Shown here one piece after another: positions 36,243 through 45,127 of a stretch of 64,000 nt of DNA. Position numbers and translations under genes: made by a program. This DNA is from DATFBY01 sp035253585 (GTDB taxonomy: Bacteria > Gemmatimonadota > Gemmatimonadetes > Gemmatimonadales > Gemmatimonadaceae), in assembly GCA_035253585.1 (NCBI GenBank), contig DATFBY010000110.1:1-64000 (forward strand). Direction: 5' to 3'. The notes under the pieces are model-generated. The model saw nothing but the letters and a program-made list of their open reading frames with translations. It was not told the origin of the DNA and made no database searches. The number at the start of each line of letters is the position of its first letter. The first letter of the stretch is position 1.

Positions 36243-38227
36243 CGCCCTCCGACCAATCGCACCAGCTCGCCTTCGCGCGCGATCTGTCCGCCGTCAGGGT
36301 AGCTCGACGTCACTGTCCCGAGCCCCGTGAGCTTGACGCGGAATCCCGCGGCGTGCAGTGCGTGCACTGCCTGACGAACCGACATCCCACGCACATCCGG
36401 TACTGTTTTGGCGGCTGGCTGTCGCGCCGGGCGACGAGCCGCGCTGGGAAGCGAGATGATTGCCGGCGGCTCGTTCGCGACCTCCCGCGCCGCGAGGGTT
36501 GGTTTGGCGGTCACACCGCTATCACTCGTTAGGCTGGCGGGCGCCGGCGCCAACGCCGGCCGGCGATTCGAGTTGGCCGCGAGTGCGCCGCGGTCGAGCG
36601 CGGCGTGGCGAGCGGCGATCGCCGCCTCGATGACGACCTTGGAGACCGGCGCCGCCGTCTTCCCGCCGTAGTAATCCCCCACCGGATCGTCCAGCTTCAC
36701 CAGAACCACGTACTGCGGCGCGTCGGCCGGAAAGAGCCCGACGAACGAAGCCGTATATGCTCCGCGCACGTAGCCCTTGCCCGGAAGACTCCGCCGCGCG
36801 GTGCCACTCTTGCCCGCCATCGCAAACTGACCCAGTCCCGCCGTCCTGGCGGTGCCTTCCTGCACCACGCCCACCAGAAGCCGGAGGATGGTGTCGGCCA
36901 CTTCCTTGGGCATCGTCCGCCTAACGACTCGCCGCTGATGTCTGTAGCGCACCGTGCCATCCGGCGCGCGAACTTCCTTCACGAGCGTCGGCTCGAGCAG
37001 CTCGCCGCCGTTGGCGATCGCGGCAAACGCGGTGGCAAGCTGGATCGGTGTGACGCCGATCTCGTATCCCATGGCTAAGGAGGCGGCAGACTGACGCGAC
37101 CAGGATTTCGGCGAGCGCAACGTGCCGCCGGCTTCCGAGGGATATTGAATTCCGGTTGGCGTTCCAAAGCCGAAATCGCGCAATACCTCGTATTGCTCGG
37201 CTTTCGAGAGACGCGATGCGAACTTCACGATGCCGATGTTGCTCGACCACCGGATCACGTCGGCGAGCGACATCGATGCTTCCTTGTGGACATCGTTGAT
37301 CGTGCGGCCCTCGATCGTATAGACGCCGTTCTCCGTGTCGACGACGTCGGTGGTGCGCGCGAGGCCGCGCTCCAACAGCGCGGCGGCAATGAACGGCTTG
37401 AGCGTCGAGCCTGGCTCGAAGGTCTCCACCAGCGCCGAGCTTCCATTCGAGCGAGGATCGGATCGGCGGCTCGACATGGCGCGCACTTCGCCACTGTGCG
37501 GATCGAGAATGACGACGTCGCCACCGCTTGCGTTCGTTCGCGCGACCGCGTCGCCGAGTGCGCGCTCGGCGATCTCTTGGAGCTCCTGATTGATGGTGAG
37601 GACGAGGTTGTCGCCGGGACGCGGCGCGAGCGCGGTGTCCATGAGCGTCTCGACGTTCCGTCCTCGCGCTTCACGCGCCACGGTGCCGCGGCCCTGCGTG
37701 CCGCGTAGAATCGAATCGAGCGCTAGCTCGAGCCCATCCATGGCGCGCCCATCGGCGTCCACGCGCCCCACCACTTTGCGCGTTGCCTGACGCGACGTGT
37801 ACACTCGCTCGAACACCGGCTCGGCGTAGACGCCGCGCATGGCCGTGAGCGGCGCTACATCGCTCGGGAGAAAGCGCCCGGGGAGCCGGACCCAACTACG
37901 CTTCCGGTCGGACGCTTTGCGCACCCACTCCCGGCTCACGCCGGAGCGCGAGAGCTCGCGCGAGAGGCGGCGTGCGTCGCGTATCTCTTTCGGCGCGATG
38001 CTCAGCCTGACGAGCTCGCGATTTTCCGCCAATGGCGCGCCGGCGGCATCGAGGATCTCACCGCGGGGCGCGGGGACATCGGCGCTGGCCCAGTGCTGGC
38101 GCTCCGCCCTCTTCTCCCACGTGGCACCCTGCCACAGCTGCACCTGCGCGGCGCGCGCCACCAGCAGCGCGGCGAAGATGAGCAGCGAGATGTGAATGAG
38201 CGCCGTGCGGCCTGGCTTGAACATCAC
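36239..38227 (-). CDS. ftsI: Division transpeptidase FtsI (PBP3) with a C-terminal PASTA domain
   Basis: Septal peptidoglycan transpeptidase. 662 residues: one N-terminal anchor helix (about 8-28), pedestal domain, transpeptidase motifs STLK in FEPGSTLKPF (SxxK), SSN (SxN) and KSGTA (KTG-type), a Pro/Ala linker and one PASTA domain (about 595-662, VPDVRGMSVRQAVHALHAAG). PASTA in a division PBP is usual in several phyla but not in Proteobacteria. Confidence 0.95.
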   Translation of the reverse strand: MMFKPGRTALIHISLLIFAALLVARAAQVQLWQGATWEKRAERQHWASADVPAPRGEILDAAGAPLAENRELVRLSIAPKEIRDARRLSRELSRSGVSREWVRKASDRKRSWVRLPGRFLPSDVAPLTAMRGVYAEPVFERVYTSRQATRKVVGRVDADGRAMDGLELALDSILRGTQGRGTVAREARGRNVETLMDTALAPRPGDNLVLTINQELQEIAERALGDAVARTNASGGDVVILDPHSGEVRAMSSRRSDPRSNGSSALVETFEPGSTLKPFIAAALLERGLARTTDVVDTENGVYTIEGRTINDVHKEASMSLADVIRWSSNIGIVKFASRLSKAEQYEVLRDFGFGTPTGIQYPSEAGGTLRSPKSWSRQSAASLAMGYEIGVTPIQLATAFAAIANGGELLEPTLVKEVRAPDGTVRYRHQRRVVRRTMPKEVADTILRLLVGVVQEGTARTAGLGQFAMAGKSGTARRSLPGKGYVRGAYTASFVGLFPADAPQYVVLVKLDDPVGDYYGGKTAAPVSKVVIEAAIAARHAALDRGALAANSNRRPALAPAPASLTSDSGVTAKPTLAAREVANEPPAIISLPSAARRPARQPAAKTVPDVRGMSVRQAVHALHAAGFRVKLTGLGTVTSSYPDGGQIAREGELVRLVGGR

Positions 38228-38547
38228 GGATTGCCTGTTCTGGGAGTGCCTGACGGGGAGGGCATCGGGAGAATCACGACCTGCGTATCACTCGGGACGT
38301 GCATGTTCAGGCGACGCTCGACGATCGGCGCGAGTCGTCCGCGGCTCGACGCGTCCCGGATCTCGCTGACCAGCTTGGCGCGCTCGGACTCGAGCTGAAG
38401 CCGGCGCTGCTCCAGCGCGCGGAGCTCCCGCGCGCGAGAGAAACCTGCCGCCCTACGCCAGATGACGCCCGCTGCAATGAGAACGAAACCGAGCAGCGCG
38501 AGGGCGACGAGGCTGCGCCCACGCGCTGCTACTCGGCGCCGCGCCAC
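38224..38547 (-). CDS. ftsL: FtsL-like cell division protein
   Basis: 107 residues: basic N-terminus, one membrane helix (LVALALLGFVLIAAGVIW) and a periplasmic coiled coil (ELRALEQRRLQLESERAKL), then a short VPSDTQVVILPMP tail. Sequence conservation in FtsL is poor, so the call rests on topology and on position between rsmH and ftsI. Overlaps rsmH by 19 bases and ftsI by 4. Confidence 0.83.
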   Translation of the reverse strand: MARRRVAARGRSLVALALLGFVLIAAGVIWRRAAGFSRARELRALEQRRLQLESERAKLVSEIRDASSRGRLAPIVERRLNMHVPSDTQVVILPMPSPSGTPRTGNP

Positions 38548-39491
38548 GCGCTACGCCACGCGCGCAGCCGGGCGCTCCGTGCACGCGCATTCCGGGCCAC
38601 CTCCTCGGCGCCGGCAGTGAGCGCGCGCTTGGTGAGTGTCTCTCCGAGAGCCCGGCCGCCGCAGGTGCAGATCGGCTGCCGGGGTGGGCAGGTGCAGCTG
38701 GTGCTCCACTCCCGGAATGCATGCTTCACGAGGCGATCCTCCCCGGAATGGTACGAGATGACGGCCAGCACGCCGCCCGGGTGCAGCCGATCCCGGAGGA
38801 TCGGCAGGGCACGCGCGAGGCCGGCCAGCTCGTCGTTGACCTCGATGCGAACCGCCTGGAAGAGGCGCGCGAAATCCGCTGGACCAGTGCGGGGCCCCAG
38901 AGCACCGCGGATCGCGCCCACCAGATCGTCGCTGACGACGAAGGGTCGCGTCGACCGCCGCCGGACGATCTGCTTGGCGAGCCGATTCGCTCGAGGCTCG
39001 TCGCCATATTCCCTGAAGACTCGGTGGAGCTCTTTTTCATTCGCCAGGTTGAGGAAGTCGGCGGCGCCAGCTGGCACGTCGCTGCCCATGCGCATGTCGA
39101 GCGGAGCGCCTTCGCGGAACGAGAATCCGCGGGCGGGGTCATCGATTTGATGTGAGGAGACGCCGAGGTCGAGAAGGATGGCATCGAACCGCGCGCCAGA
39201 GAGCTCGGCAACGCTGTCGATGTCGGAGAAGTTGGCGAGGAAAGCGCGGAAGCGTCCCGCGGATTCGTAATCGCGAAGGCGCTCACGCGCCGCGTCGATG
39301 GCTTGCGGGTCTCGGTCGAGCGCGGTTACCATCGCGCCTTGCTCGAGGAGCGCGAGCGAGTGACCTCCACCGCCCAACGTTCCGTCCAGCACGTCGCGTG
39401 CATCGCGCACGAGCGCGAGGACCTCCACGGCGAGAACGGGGGTGTGATACTCGCTCCCCCAGCGCGACGCGGAGACCTGCGGCGAGGGCAT
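38529..39491 (-). CDS. rsmH: 16S rRNA (cytosine(1402)-N(4))-methyltransferase RsmH
   Basis: Methylates C1402 in the ribosomal P site. 320 residues: EYHTPVLAVEVL, DGTLGGGGHSLALLE (SAM site), LLDLGVSSHQIDDPARGFSF, FQAVRIEVNDEL, ISYHSGEDRLVKHAFREW and a Cys cluster CTCPPRQPICTCGG. First gene of the dcw cluster here; the usual mraZ upstream is missing and a plus-strand gene takes its place. ATG at 39491 is needed to include the conserved YHTPVL. Confidence 0.96.
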   Translation of the reverse strand: MPSPQVSASRWGSEYHTPVLAVEVLALVRDARDVLDGTLGGGGHSLALLEQGAMVTALDRDPQAIDAARERLRDYESAGRFRAFLANFSDIDSVAELSGARFDAILLDLGVSSHQIDDPARGFSFREGAPLDMRMGSDVPAGAADFLNLANEKELHRVFREYGDEPRANRLAKQIVRRRSTRPFVVSDDLVGAIRGALGPRTGPADFARLFQAVRIEVNDELAGLARALPILRDRLHPGGVLAVISYHSGEDRLVKHAFREWSTSCTCPPRQPICTCGGRALGETLTKRALTAGAEEVARNARARSARLRAWRSAWRGAE

Positions 39492-39531
39492 TCTAGCGTC
39501 GTCCCGTTCGAACCGTCAAGCGCATCAATAA

Positions 39532-40482
39532 GTGGTGCGCAAATCCTTGCTTGCACTCGCGATGCGACGTTCTAGCTCGAGCGCGAAATCTCGAAAATTC
39601 CTCTTCGTCGTGCACGGCGCGCGCGCCGAGCAGCCCGACGTGCGGCATCTCGTCGACTGGGTTCGCGAGAAAGGTCATGTCGTCGATCCTCGCGTCACGT
39701 GGGAGCAGGGCGACGGCACCCGGTTTACCATCGAGGGCGTGAAGCGTGGCGTCGACGCCGTCGTGGCATTGGGCGGCGACGGCACCGTGAATGAGGTCGT
39801 GAATGGTTTGAGTGGCTCTGACATCCCACTCGGCATCGTGCCTGTTGGAACGGCGAACGACTTCGCCAAGCAGGTCGGTATTTCGTCCGACACCGATCAT
39901 GCCATGGATGTTATCCTGCAACGCAAGCCCGTGCGCATCGACACCGCGGAGTTGGACGGCCGGCGTTTCTTGAACGTCTCGAGCGGCGGGATTGGCGCCG
40001 AGGCCACGGCCGAGACGCCACCCGAAGCGAAGGAATCGCTCGGCCCACTCGCGTATGCGGTGACGGGGTTCCGAAAGCTCACCAACCTCTCACCGGGACG
40101 GGCACGATTTCAGGGGCCCGGTTTCTCGCTCGAGTGCGAGTTTCTGATCTTCGCCGTCGGGAACGGCCGCATCACCGGTGGCGGTACACGCATCGCGCCG
40201 CAGGCACGCACCACCGATGGCTTGCTCGATGTCTGCATCATCGAGGCGATGCCATTGCGAAAGTTCTCACGGCTCCTGTTGAAAATGCGCAAAGGCGAGC
40301 ACCTCGGTGAAGAGGGCGTGCACTACGCGCAGCTCCCATCGCTGACGGTCAACGCGCAGAAGCCGGTCACCGTGAACCTCGACGGCGAGTCGCTACTGAA
40401 GAAGACGCTGCGCTACACATCTCGTCCCCGCGATCTGCGGATATACCTGCCGCCATTGCCGGCGGGGGAACGGCGGCGTTGA
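39532..40482 (+). CDS. Diacylglycerol/lipid kinase, YegS family
   Basis: 316 residues of the DAGK catalytic family: VVHGARAEQPDVRHLVDWV, the GGDGTVNEVVNG nucleotide motif, LGIVPVGTANDFAKQ, NVSSGGIGAEAT and the C-terminal beta domain with VTVNLDGESL. Phosphorylates a lipid or lipid-like alcohol at the inner membrane; the substrate is unknown. GTG at 39532 is the outermost start; ATG at 39562 is equally possible because neither has a Shine-Dalgarno. Confidence 0.85.
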   Translation: MVRKSLLALAMRRSSSSAKSRKFLFVVHGARAEQPDVRHLVDWVREKGHVVDPRVTWEQGDGTRFTIEGVKRGVDAVVALGGDGTVNEVVNGLSGSDIPLGIVPVGTANDFAKQVGISSDTDHAMDVILQRKPVRIDTAELDGRRFLNVSSGGIGAEATAETPPEAKESLGPLAYAVTGFRKLTNLSPGRARFQGPGFSLECEFLIFAVGNGRITGGGTRIAPQARTTDGLLDVCIIEAMPLRKFSRLLLKMRKGEHLGEEGVHYAQLPSLTVNAQKPVTVNLDGESLLKKTLRYTSRPRDLRIYLPPLPAGERRR

Positions 40483-40485
40483 AGG

Positions 40486-40500
40486 ATCGCAGATGTGCGA
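40486..40500. repeat. 15-mer repeat, second copy of that at 19672-19686
   Basis: ATCGCAGATGTGCGA occurs exactly here, right after the lipid kinase stop, and at the ftsY-recG junction. It is itself an imperfect hairpin TCGCA-GATG-TGCGA. Both copies are at gene ends or starts. Confidence 0.5.
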
Positions 40501-40510
40501 TACGAAAAAG

Positions 40511-40539
40511 AAAACGCCCGCCGTCAAGGCGGGCGTTTT
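40511..40539. terminator. Bidirectional Rho-independent terminator
   Basis: Perfect 12-bp stem AAAACGCCCGCC / GGCGGGCGTTTT with the 5-base loop GTCAA. It ends in T runs on both strands and lies between the convergent lipid kinase and TPR genes, so it serves both. Confidence 0.9.
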
Positions 40540-40559
40540 CTACATCCTCGGCCAAAAGT

Positions 40560-42275
40560 CTACCTGCAGAACCTCTTGACCTGCGCGGCGACGACGGGCT
40601 CGTATTGCGGCACCGCGCCCATCAGCTGCCTGACGAGATCGGGCTGAGCCTGTCCACCCTGCGGCAGATAGATCTGCGCCTCGGTGAGCGCGTTCTGACC
40701 CGTCCGCGCGAGCTCGCAGCTCTTCGTCTGCTGGTTCTCGCGGATCGCCGAGTCGGCGATCTTGAAGTTGGCGAAGCCGATCAGGAACTTGGCGTTTGCC
40801 GATGGTGCGGCCTTGTCCGACTCCGCCAGAATCGTGATCGCCTTTGCGAAATCATCGCGCACGTTCGACTTGGACGCGTCCTGAATCTTCTTGTTCCCCT
40901 GCACCAGCAGGAACTGTCCGACGATCGCCTTGTCTTCGCCGTTCTCCGCCGCTTTGCGCAGCGACTCGATCGCCGCGTCGGTCTGTCCTAGATCCACCTG
41001 CGCTTGAGCCAGCCGCAGATAGGCGTGCTCTGCCTTCGGGCTGATCTGGATGGCGCGCTGCGCTGCCTGCACCGCCTGCTGCGTCTGTCCGGCTAGCCGG
41101 AGCGTCTGCGAATGCAGCGACCAGAGGTTCGCGTTGTTGGGGTACTTCGCAACCGCGCGCGCCGTCGTCTCCGACGCTTTTTGCGGCTGGCTGTCCGTCG
41201 CGTACGCCGCGGCGAGACGGGTGAAGAAGGTCGTGTCGGCTGCCGCCGTATCGCTGCGAACCATCTCTTCGCCCGTGGCGATCGCTTCCTTCCAATCCTT
41301 CGTCGCCAATAGGATGAGCCACTTCAGCCGAATGAGGTCCGGGTCACCGGGATTCTCTTCCACGGCCTTGACGATGATCGGCTTGGCGAGTTGGGCCTGA
41401 CCGCTCTGCGCGATGAGCTCCGTGATCTCCTGCGCCAGACGCGTGTTCTTCGGATCGGCGGCCAGCAGCTTGGTCCACGTCTCCACCGCCTTCGCGGTGT
41501 TCCCCGCATCCTTGTACGCCTGGGCGAGGATGCGAAGCGCCGGGCGATTGCGAGGATCGAGCTCGGTGACTTTCGAGGTCAGCGCGATGATCGAGTCGAC
41601 TGGACGCTTGAGATTGAGGTACGCGTTCGCCAGGCACACGCGGCCGAGCGTCGAATTCGGATAAGCAGCGATCGCCTGTTGGGCGTGATTCACGGCGTCC
41701 TGCGCTCTCCCCGCGGCGAGCGACACCTCGCACGACCGCTCCGGTTGCAGCTGCTTCCGCGCCTCGCGAAGCGACGCGACCACCGCGCGCGCTGCGTCGC
41801 CCAGCTTCGGCGATTCCGCCACCGGGAGGGGCTGTGCCATGTTCGCATCGCGCGTCAGCACCATGCGCGTCTCGAGGCGGTATGCACCGGCCGGCGTCCG
41901 CGTCACCTGTCCCTCGAGGAACTCGTCCGCGCGCAGCGTTTGCGCGAGGAGACGCGCGGTCACCGGATCGGGGACGGTGTCACACGGGAAACCTGACGCG
42001 GTCAGGTTCGCGCACATCGTCTCCTTCGGGATTACGTACAATTGCCGAATCGGAATGTCCGATTCGATACGCTTCCGGATCTCGTCACCGGCGTCGACGC
42101 CAAGCTTCTTCTCGCGCGCGCCCAGCGTGGGAACCATGAAGCGCGGCGCATCCGGCGGCGGTGCTTGCTGCGGCCGTCTCACCGTCTGTGCGATGATGGG
42201 CGCGGGAATGAATCCCGTCCCCCCCACCAACGCCAACCCGGCCATCACACTCGCGCGACGAATCAATGCCTTCAC
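40560..42275 (-). CDS. Exported TPR-repeat protein, function unknown
   Basis: 571 residues. Signal peptide (about 1-30, SVMAGLALVGGTGFIPAPIIAQ), an N-terminal domain with two or more Cys (CANLTASGFPCDTVPDPVTA) and then about nine TPR units, for example AVNHAQQAIAAYPNSTLGRVCLANAYLNL. Periplasmic or outer-membrane scaffold by composition. GTG at 42275 has GGGGAGG eight bases upstream. It follows tRNA-Val on the same strand. Role unknown. Confidence 0.75.
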   Translation of the reverse strand: MKALIRRASVMAGLALVGGTGFIPAPIIAQTVRRPQQAPPPDAPRFMVPTLGAREKKLGVDAGDEIRKRIESDIPIRQLYVIPKETMCANLTASGFPCDTVPDPVTARLLAQTLRADEFLEGQVTRTPAGAYRLETRMVLTRDANMAQPLPVAESPKLGDAARAVVASLREARKQLQPERSCEVSLAAGRAQDAVNHAQQAIAAYPNSTLGRVCLANAYLNLKRPVDSIIALTSKVTELDPRNRPALRILAQAYKDAGNTAKAVETWTKLLAADPKNTRLAQEITELIAQSGQAQLAKPIIVKAVEENPGDPDLIRLKWLILLATKDWKEAIATGEEMVRSDTAAADTTFFTRLAAAYATDSQPQKASETTARAVAKYPNNANLWSLHSQTLRLAGQTQQAVQAAQRAIQISPKAEHAYLRLAQAQVDLGQTDAAIESLRKAAENGEDKAIVGQFLLVQGNKKIQDASKSNVRDDFAKAITILAESDKAAPSANAKFLIGFANFKIADSAIRENQQTKSCELARTGQNALTEAQIYLPQGGQAQPDLVRQLMGAVPQYEPVVAAQVKRFCR

Positions 42276-42340
42276 GTTCGTAACCTCCCCGGTGTCAAAT
42301 CAGGTACCCCGCTGATACGTGCAGGGTCCAGCAAAATCTA

Positions 42341-42414
42341 TGGGCGAAGAGGGACTCGAACCCCCGACTTCCTGCGTGTAAGGCAGGCGCTCTAACCAAC
42401 TGAGCTATTCGCCC
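42341..42414 (-). tRNA. tRNA-Val (anticodon UAC)
   Basis: On the minus strand the cloverleaf begins GGGCGAATAGCTCAGTTGG, has anticodon stem CCTGC/GCAGG around CTTACAC with anticodon TAC, T-arm GGGGGTTCGAGTCCC and acceptor end TTCGCCC with discriminator A. Seventy-four bases; CCA is not encoded. No variable-arm extension. Confidence 0.97.
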
Positions 42415-42508
42415 TCGGTAGTATCGCATCACTCGGCGTCAGCAGCGAATCCACCGTGGCGACCCGGCCCCGCATCCTCCCGGAATCCGAGCAACCGGCG
42501 TGCTAGTG

Positions 42509-42679
42509 CTACTTGAGAATGGCGAGCGGAACGAGCACGCAATAGCCGAGAACCAGAAGTATCGGTGCGATCGTTTCGCCCCCTCGCGCCAGATCGGCGA
42601 ATCCCAGCGCGATCGTCCCCAAAGCGATCCCCCACCACAGCAGCGATCGAGAGCGCGGCGAACTGTCCGATTTCGGCAT
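42509..42679 (-). CDS. Small two-helix membrane protein (56 residues)
   Basis: ATG at 42679 to TAG at 42509. It begins MPKSDSSPRSRS and holds two hydrophobic stretches, LLWWGIALGTIALGF and IAPILLVLGYCVLVPLAIL, separated by a short charged loop. A near-ideal promoter lies directly upstream and AAGGA precedes the ATG. I cannot assign a family. It precedes tRNA-Val on the same strand and may be co-transcribed. Confidence 0.7.
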   Translation of the reverse strand: MPKSDSSPRSRSLLWWGIALGTIALGFADLARGGETIAPILLVLGYCVLVPLAILK

Positions 42680-42687
42680 AAGTCCTT

Positions 42688-42716
42688 AGTGTAGATCGAC
42701 CGTTCGAGGGTGTCAA
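42688..42716 (-). promoter_or_regulatory. Strong promoter of the small membrane protein (and perhaps tRNA-Val)
   Basis: TTGACA (42716-42711), exactly 17 bases, then TACACT (42693-42688). The ATG follows eight bases after the -10, so the transcript would be leaderless or nearly so. Confidence 0.7.
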
Positions 42717-42757
42717 GCAACGGTGCTGCCTACGTTTCCACGCTCCAGTCTCGACCG

Positions 42758-43837
42758 CTAGTGAGGCGAAGTCCGGGAATCGTCAGCCGCCGGAGGAGCT
42801 CCGTCGGGTGGCTCTGGTGAAGTGTCATTTGGCAGAACGGGAGGAGCTGCAGCACCCTTCAGCAACTCCTGCAGCGCGCTTTCCTTCGCGGCGCGCTCGG
42901 CAGCCTCCTCCGAGGCTCGAAGCGCCTGCAATCTGGCGCGGAGGCGACGTCGCCGCGTGATGTAGAGCGGCACGACGATCAGCGCGACAATACCTGCCGC
43001 CAGCGACACGTTGGCCAAGAGCGCAAGCGCACCAAATCGGCGCATGGTGCGCTGCTTCCACCGCGCCTCGAATCCGACCAGCGTCAATCCGTACGCCAGC
43101 CGAATCGCGCGATCGAGTGATCGCTCTCTCTTCCAGTAATCGAACAGCAAGGCCAGGCCGCGCTCCGAATCGAGCGCCGCAAGCTCGGCGACCGCGCGAT
43201 AGCCGAGCGCGTACGCCGCCTGCGCGCGCATCGAGCCGGCGTTGAATCCGCTCTCCAGCGAATCGAGCGGCGGCAGACCGTGGATGAGAAGCGATACGCT
43301 TGTCGTCAAAACCTCGTCCCTGCTCCACTCGCCGGCCGCATAGCTGGCATAGCCCTCGTCGAACCACCGCGGTGGGAGATCCCCGAGGTTCTCGTGCAGC
43401 GCGAGGTGGGCCAGCTCATGACGAAGAACCTGAACCGGATCGCCCGCGTCGGAGCCTGCCCGCCTTCCCTGCATTACGATGCGGTGCTCGCCCGGGAAGG
43501 CGATCGCGGAGCCCCATTCGGGCGCATAGGGTCCGATCCATTGGCGAAAGCGCCGCTCGTCAGGAGCCAGCGCGACGACGACGTGCCGGTTAGGCCGCGG
43601 AAGACCGGGGAAGGTGTCGCGCCTAACAGCGCTCGCCAGGAGCGAACGCGCGAGCTGCGCTTCGGAGGGATGATAGAGGAAGGTGAATCGGCCGCCGTCG
43701 AGCCGAAGGGGCGCACCGGATTGCGCCCACGCCGCTCTGCCGAGCAGCGCGATGAGAGCGATGACGACTAGGAGGCTCGCGCGGGGGCGCCGCCTTCTTC
43801 GACGTGCTTCAGCATCTCCCCGCAGCGCTTCCCCCAT
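42758..43837 (-). CDS. Peptidase-MA-like membrane-anchored metalloprotein
   Basis: 359 residues. The start ATG at 43837 is chosen because it gives a textbook signal peptide: a basic run of Arg, then ASLLVVIALIALLGRAAWA and AQS; it lies 70 bases inside the preceding TPR gene in another frame. The domain has the zinc motif HELAHLALHE and PRWFDEGYASY, as in M1-like peptidase-MA proteins, then a C-terminal membrane helix (VSLAAGIVALIVVPLYI) and a Pro-rich cytoplasmic tail. Probably a periplasmic peptidase. Last gene of the chemosensory run. Confidence 0.75.
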   Translation of the reverse strand: MGEALRGDAEARRRRRRPRASLLVVIALIALLGRAAWAQSGAPLRLDGGRFTFLYHPSEAQLARSLLASAVRRDTFPGLPRPNRHVVVALAPDERRFRQWIGPYAPEWGSAIAFPGEHRIVMQGRRAGSDAGDPVQVLRHELAHLALHENLGDLPPRWFDEGYASYAAGEWSRDEVLTTSVSLLIHGLPPLDSLESGFNAGSMRAQAAYALGYRAVAELAALDSERGLALLFDYWKRERSLDRAIRLAYGLTLVGFEARWKQRTMRRFGALALLANVSLAAGIVALIVVPLYITRRRRLRARLQALRASEEAAERAAKESALQELLKGAAAPPVLPNDTSPEPPDGAPPAADDSRTSPH

Positions 43838-44658
43838 GGATTGAACTTGTTCGCCGCGAGACCGTCGCGCCACGCTTGCCGCGCCTCCTCCTCCTTCCCC
43901 TCGAACCAGAGCGCGCGTCCCAACTCGTAATACGCCTCGATCAGGTTCGGTCCGAGCGCCAGCGTCTTCCTGAAGAAGCTCTGCGCATCCTCGTACATCT
44001 CGCGCTCGAGGTACACCAGCCCCAGATAGAAGTGCGCGTAGAGCGTCGCCTTCCGGTCGTTGTCGAGACGAATCGCCTTCGACAGATGCTCGATCGCTTC
44101 GCCGAAGATGCGCTTCTTGAGGCAGATGTAGCCGAGGTTGATGCGTGCCAGCGAATTCGCCGGCTGGCGCATGAGCACTTTCTGGAAGAAGAGCAACGCC
44201 GAGTCGTACTTCTCCTGGAGCATCTGCGCCCATCCCAGGAGCGACTCGGTCTGCGGATCATCCGGAGCGAACTCCAACGCCTTGGTGAGTGCGCGCTCCG
44301 CGCCTTCGTAATCGCCTAACGAGATGAGGTTCCACCCCTTCTCGACGAACGACGAGGCATTGAGATGATCGGCATGAACGCGCGCCGGCTGAGTGCCATT
44401 GGGCGCCTCCGGCGGCGCCGCCTGACTCGCGCTCTTCCACTTTTCGGCCAGCTTCCGGATGTCCTCCTTGAACGTCCCCAGCTCCGCCAGCTCGCGCTCC
44501 ACGTCCTTGTAGAGCGCGATGATCTCCGCCTTGAGCGCGTCACGGTCGGGGCCGTTGGCGCTCGCGGCCAACCGCCCCTCGAGCACCGCCAGGCGCTCGC
44601 GGAATGCCCGTGCTCCGGCGGTCACGCGTGCCCCAGCCGGCGCTGCGGCCTCAGCCAT
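43768..44658 (-). CDS. TPR protein with N-terminal coiled coil
   Basis: 296 residues, cytoplasmic. An N-terminal helical/coiled segment (about 15-75, with DRDALKAEIIALYKDVEREL) precedes four or five TPRs such as AERALTKALEFAPDDPQTESLLGWA and EAIEHLSKAIRLDNDRKATLYAHFYLG. Likely a scaffold for the Che/Mgl proteins encoded around it. Overlaps the CheW gene by eight bases. Confidence 0.75.
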   Translation of the reverse strand: MAEAAAPAGARVTAGARAFRERLAVLEGRLAASANGPDRDALKAEIIALYKDVERELAELGTFKEDIRKLAEKWKSASQAAPPEAPNGTQPARVHADHLNASSFVEKGWNLISLGDYEGAERALTKALEFAPDDPQTESLLGWAQMLQEKYDSALLFFQKVLMRQPANSLARINLGYICLKKRIFGEAIEHLSKAIRLDNDRKATLYAHFYLGLVYLEREMYEDAQSFFRKTLALGPNLIEAYYELGRALWFEGKEEEARQAWRDGLAANKFNPWGKRCGEMLKHVEEGGAPARAS

Positions 44659-45127
44659 TCGCTGCCGTTTGCATCTGCTCCAACACGATGCGCTCCGTGG
44701 AAGTCAGCAAGCGGTCGGTATCGAGCACGATCAGCAGGATGTCGTCATGCTTCGCAATTCCCCGCAGATACTCTGCCGACAGCCCGCGAAAGAGCGCGGG
44801 AGGCGGCGACAACTGGTCTGCCCCCAGGCTTTCGACGCCCATCACCGAGTCGACGACCACCCCGATCCACTGCTCGCCGGCGGACAGCACGAGGATGCGC
44901 GTCTCCGTACGCGGCGATAGCCCCTCGACGCTGAAGCGCCGCCGCAGGTCGAGCACGGGAATCACGCGCGATTGATAGTGCAGGACGCCTTCCACCCAGT
45001 CGGGCAGCTTCGGCACGACCGTCGGCTCCTGATACCGGAGCACACGCTCCACGACCTGAATGTCTACCGCGAATCGGTCCTCGCCGAGACGGAAGGTGAC
45101 GACCTGCATCGCGACCGCGGTGCTCAT
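44651..45127 (-). CDS. cheW: CheW-type chemosensory coupling protein (1)
   Basis: 158 residues, one CheW domain: VVTFRLGEDRFAVDIQVVERVLRY, WVEGVLHYQSRVIPVLDLRRRF, TRILVLSAGEQWIGVVVDSVMGV. Links receptors and CheA in a signalling array. ATG at 45127 overlaps the stop of the second CheW-like gene (ATGA); the open frame to 45877 is spurious. Confidence 0.93.
   Translation of the reverse strand: MSTAVAMQVVTFRLGEDRFAVDIQVVERVLRYQEPTVVPKLPDWVEGVLHYQSRVIPVLDLRRRFSVEGLSPRTETRILVLSAGEQWIGVVVDSVMGVESLGADQLSPPPALFRGLSAEYLRGIAKHDDILLIVLDTDRLLTSTERIVLEQMQTAANG

Noticed and set aside
39490..39519. TTGACG-18-TAGAAT as rsmH promoter
   Set aside because: The -10 overlaps the required ATG at 39491, so transcription would start inside the gene and lose the conserved YHTPVL.
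42293..42298. TTGACA on the minus strand just upstream of the TPR gene start
   Set aside because: It lies only about 18 bases from the GTG start, so any transcript would start inside the gene.
42429..42720. Two overlapping reading frames on the minus strand between tRNA-Val and the peptidase gene
   Set aside because: Composition is random; the 56-residue frame with two hydrophobic helices and a promoter explains the region better.
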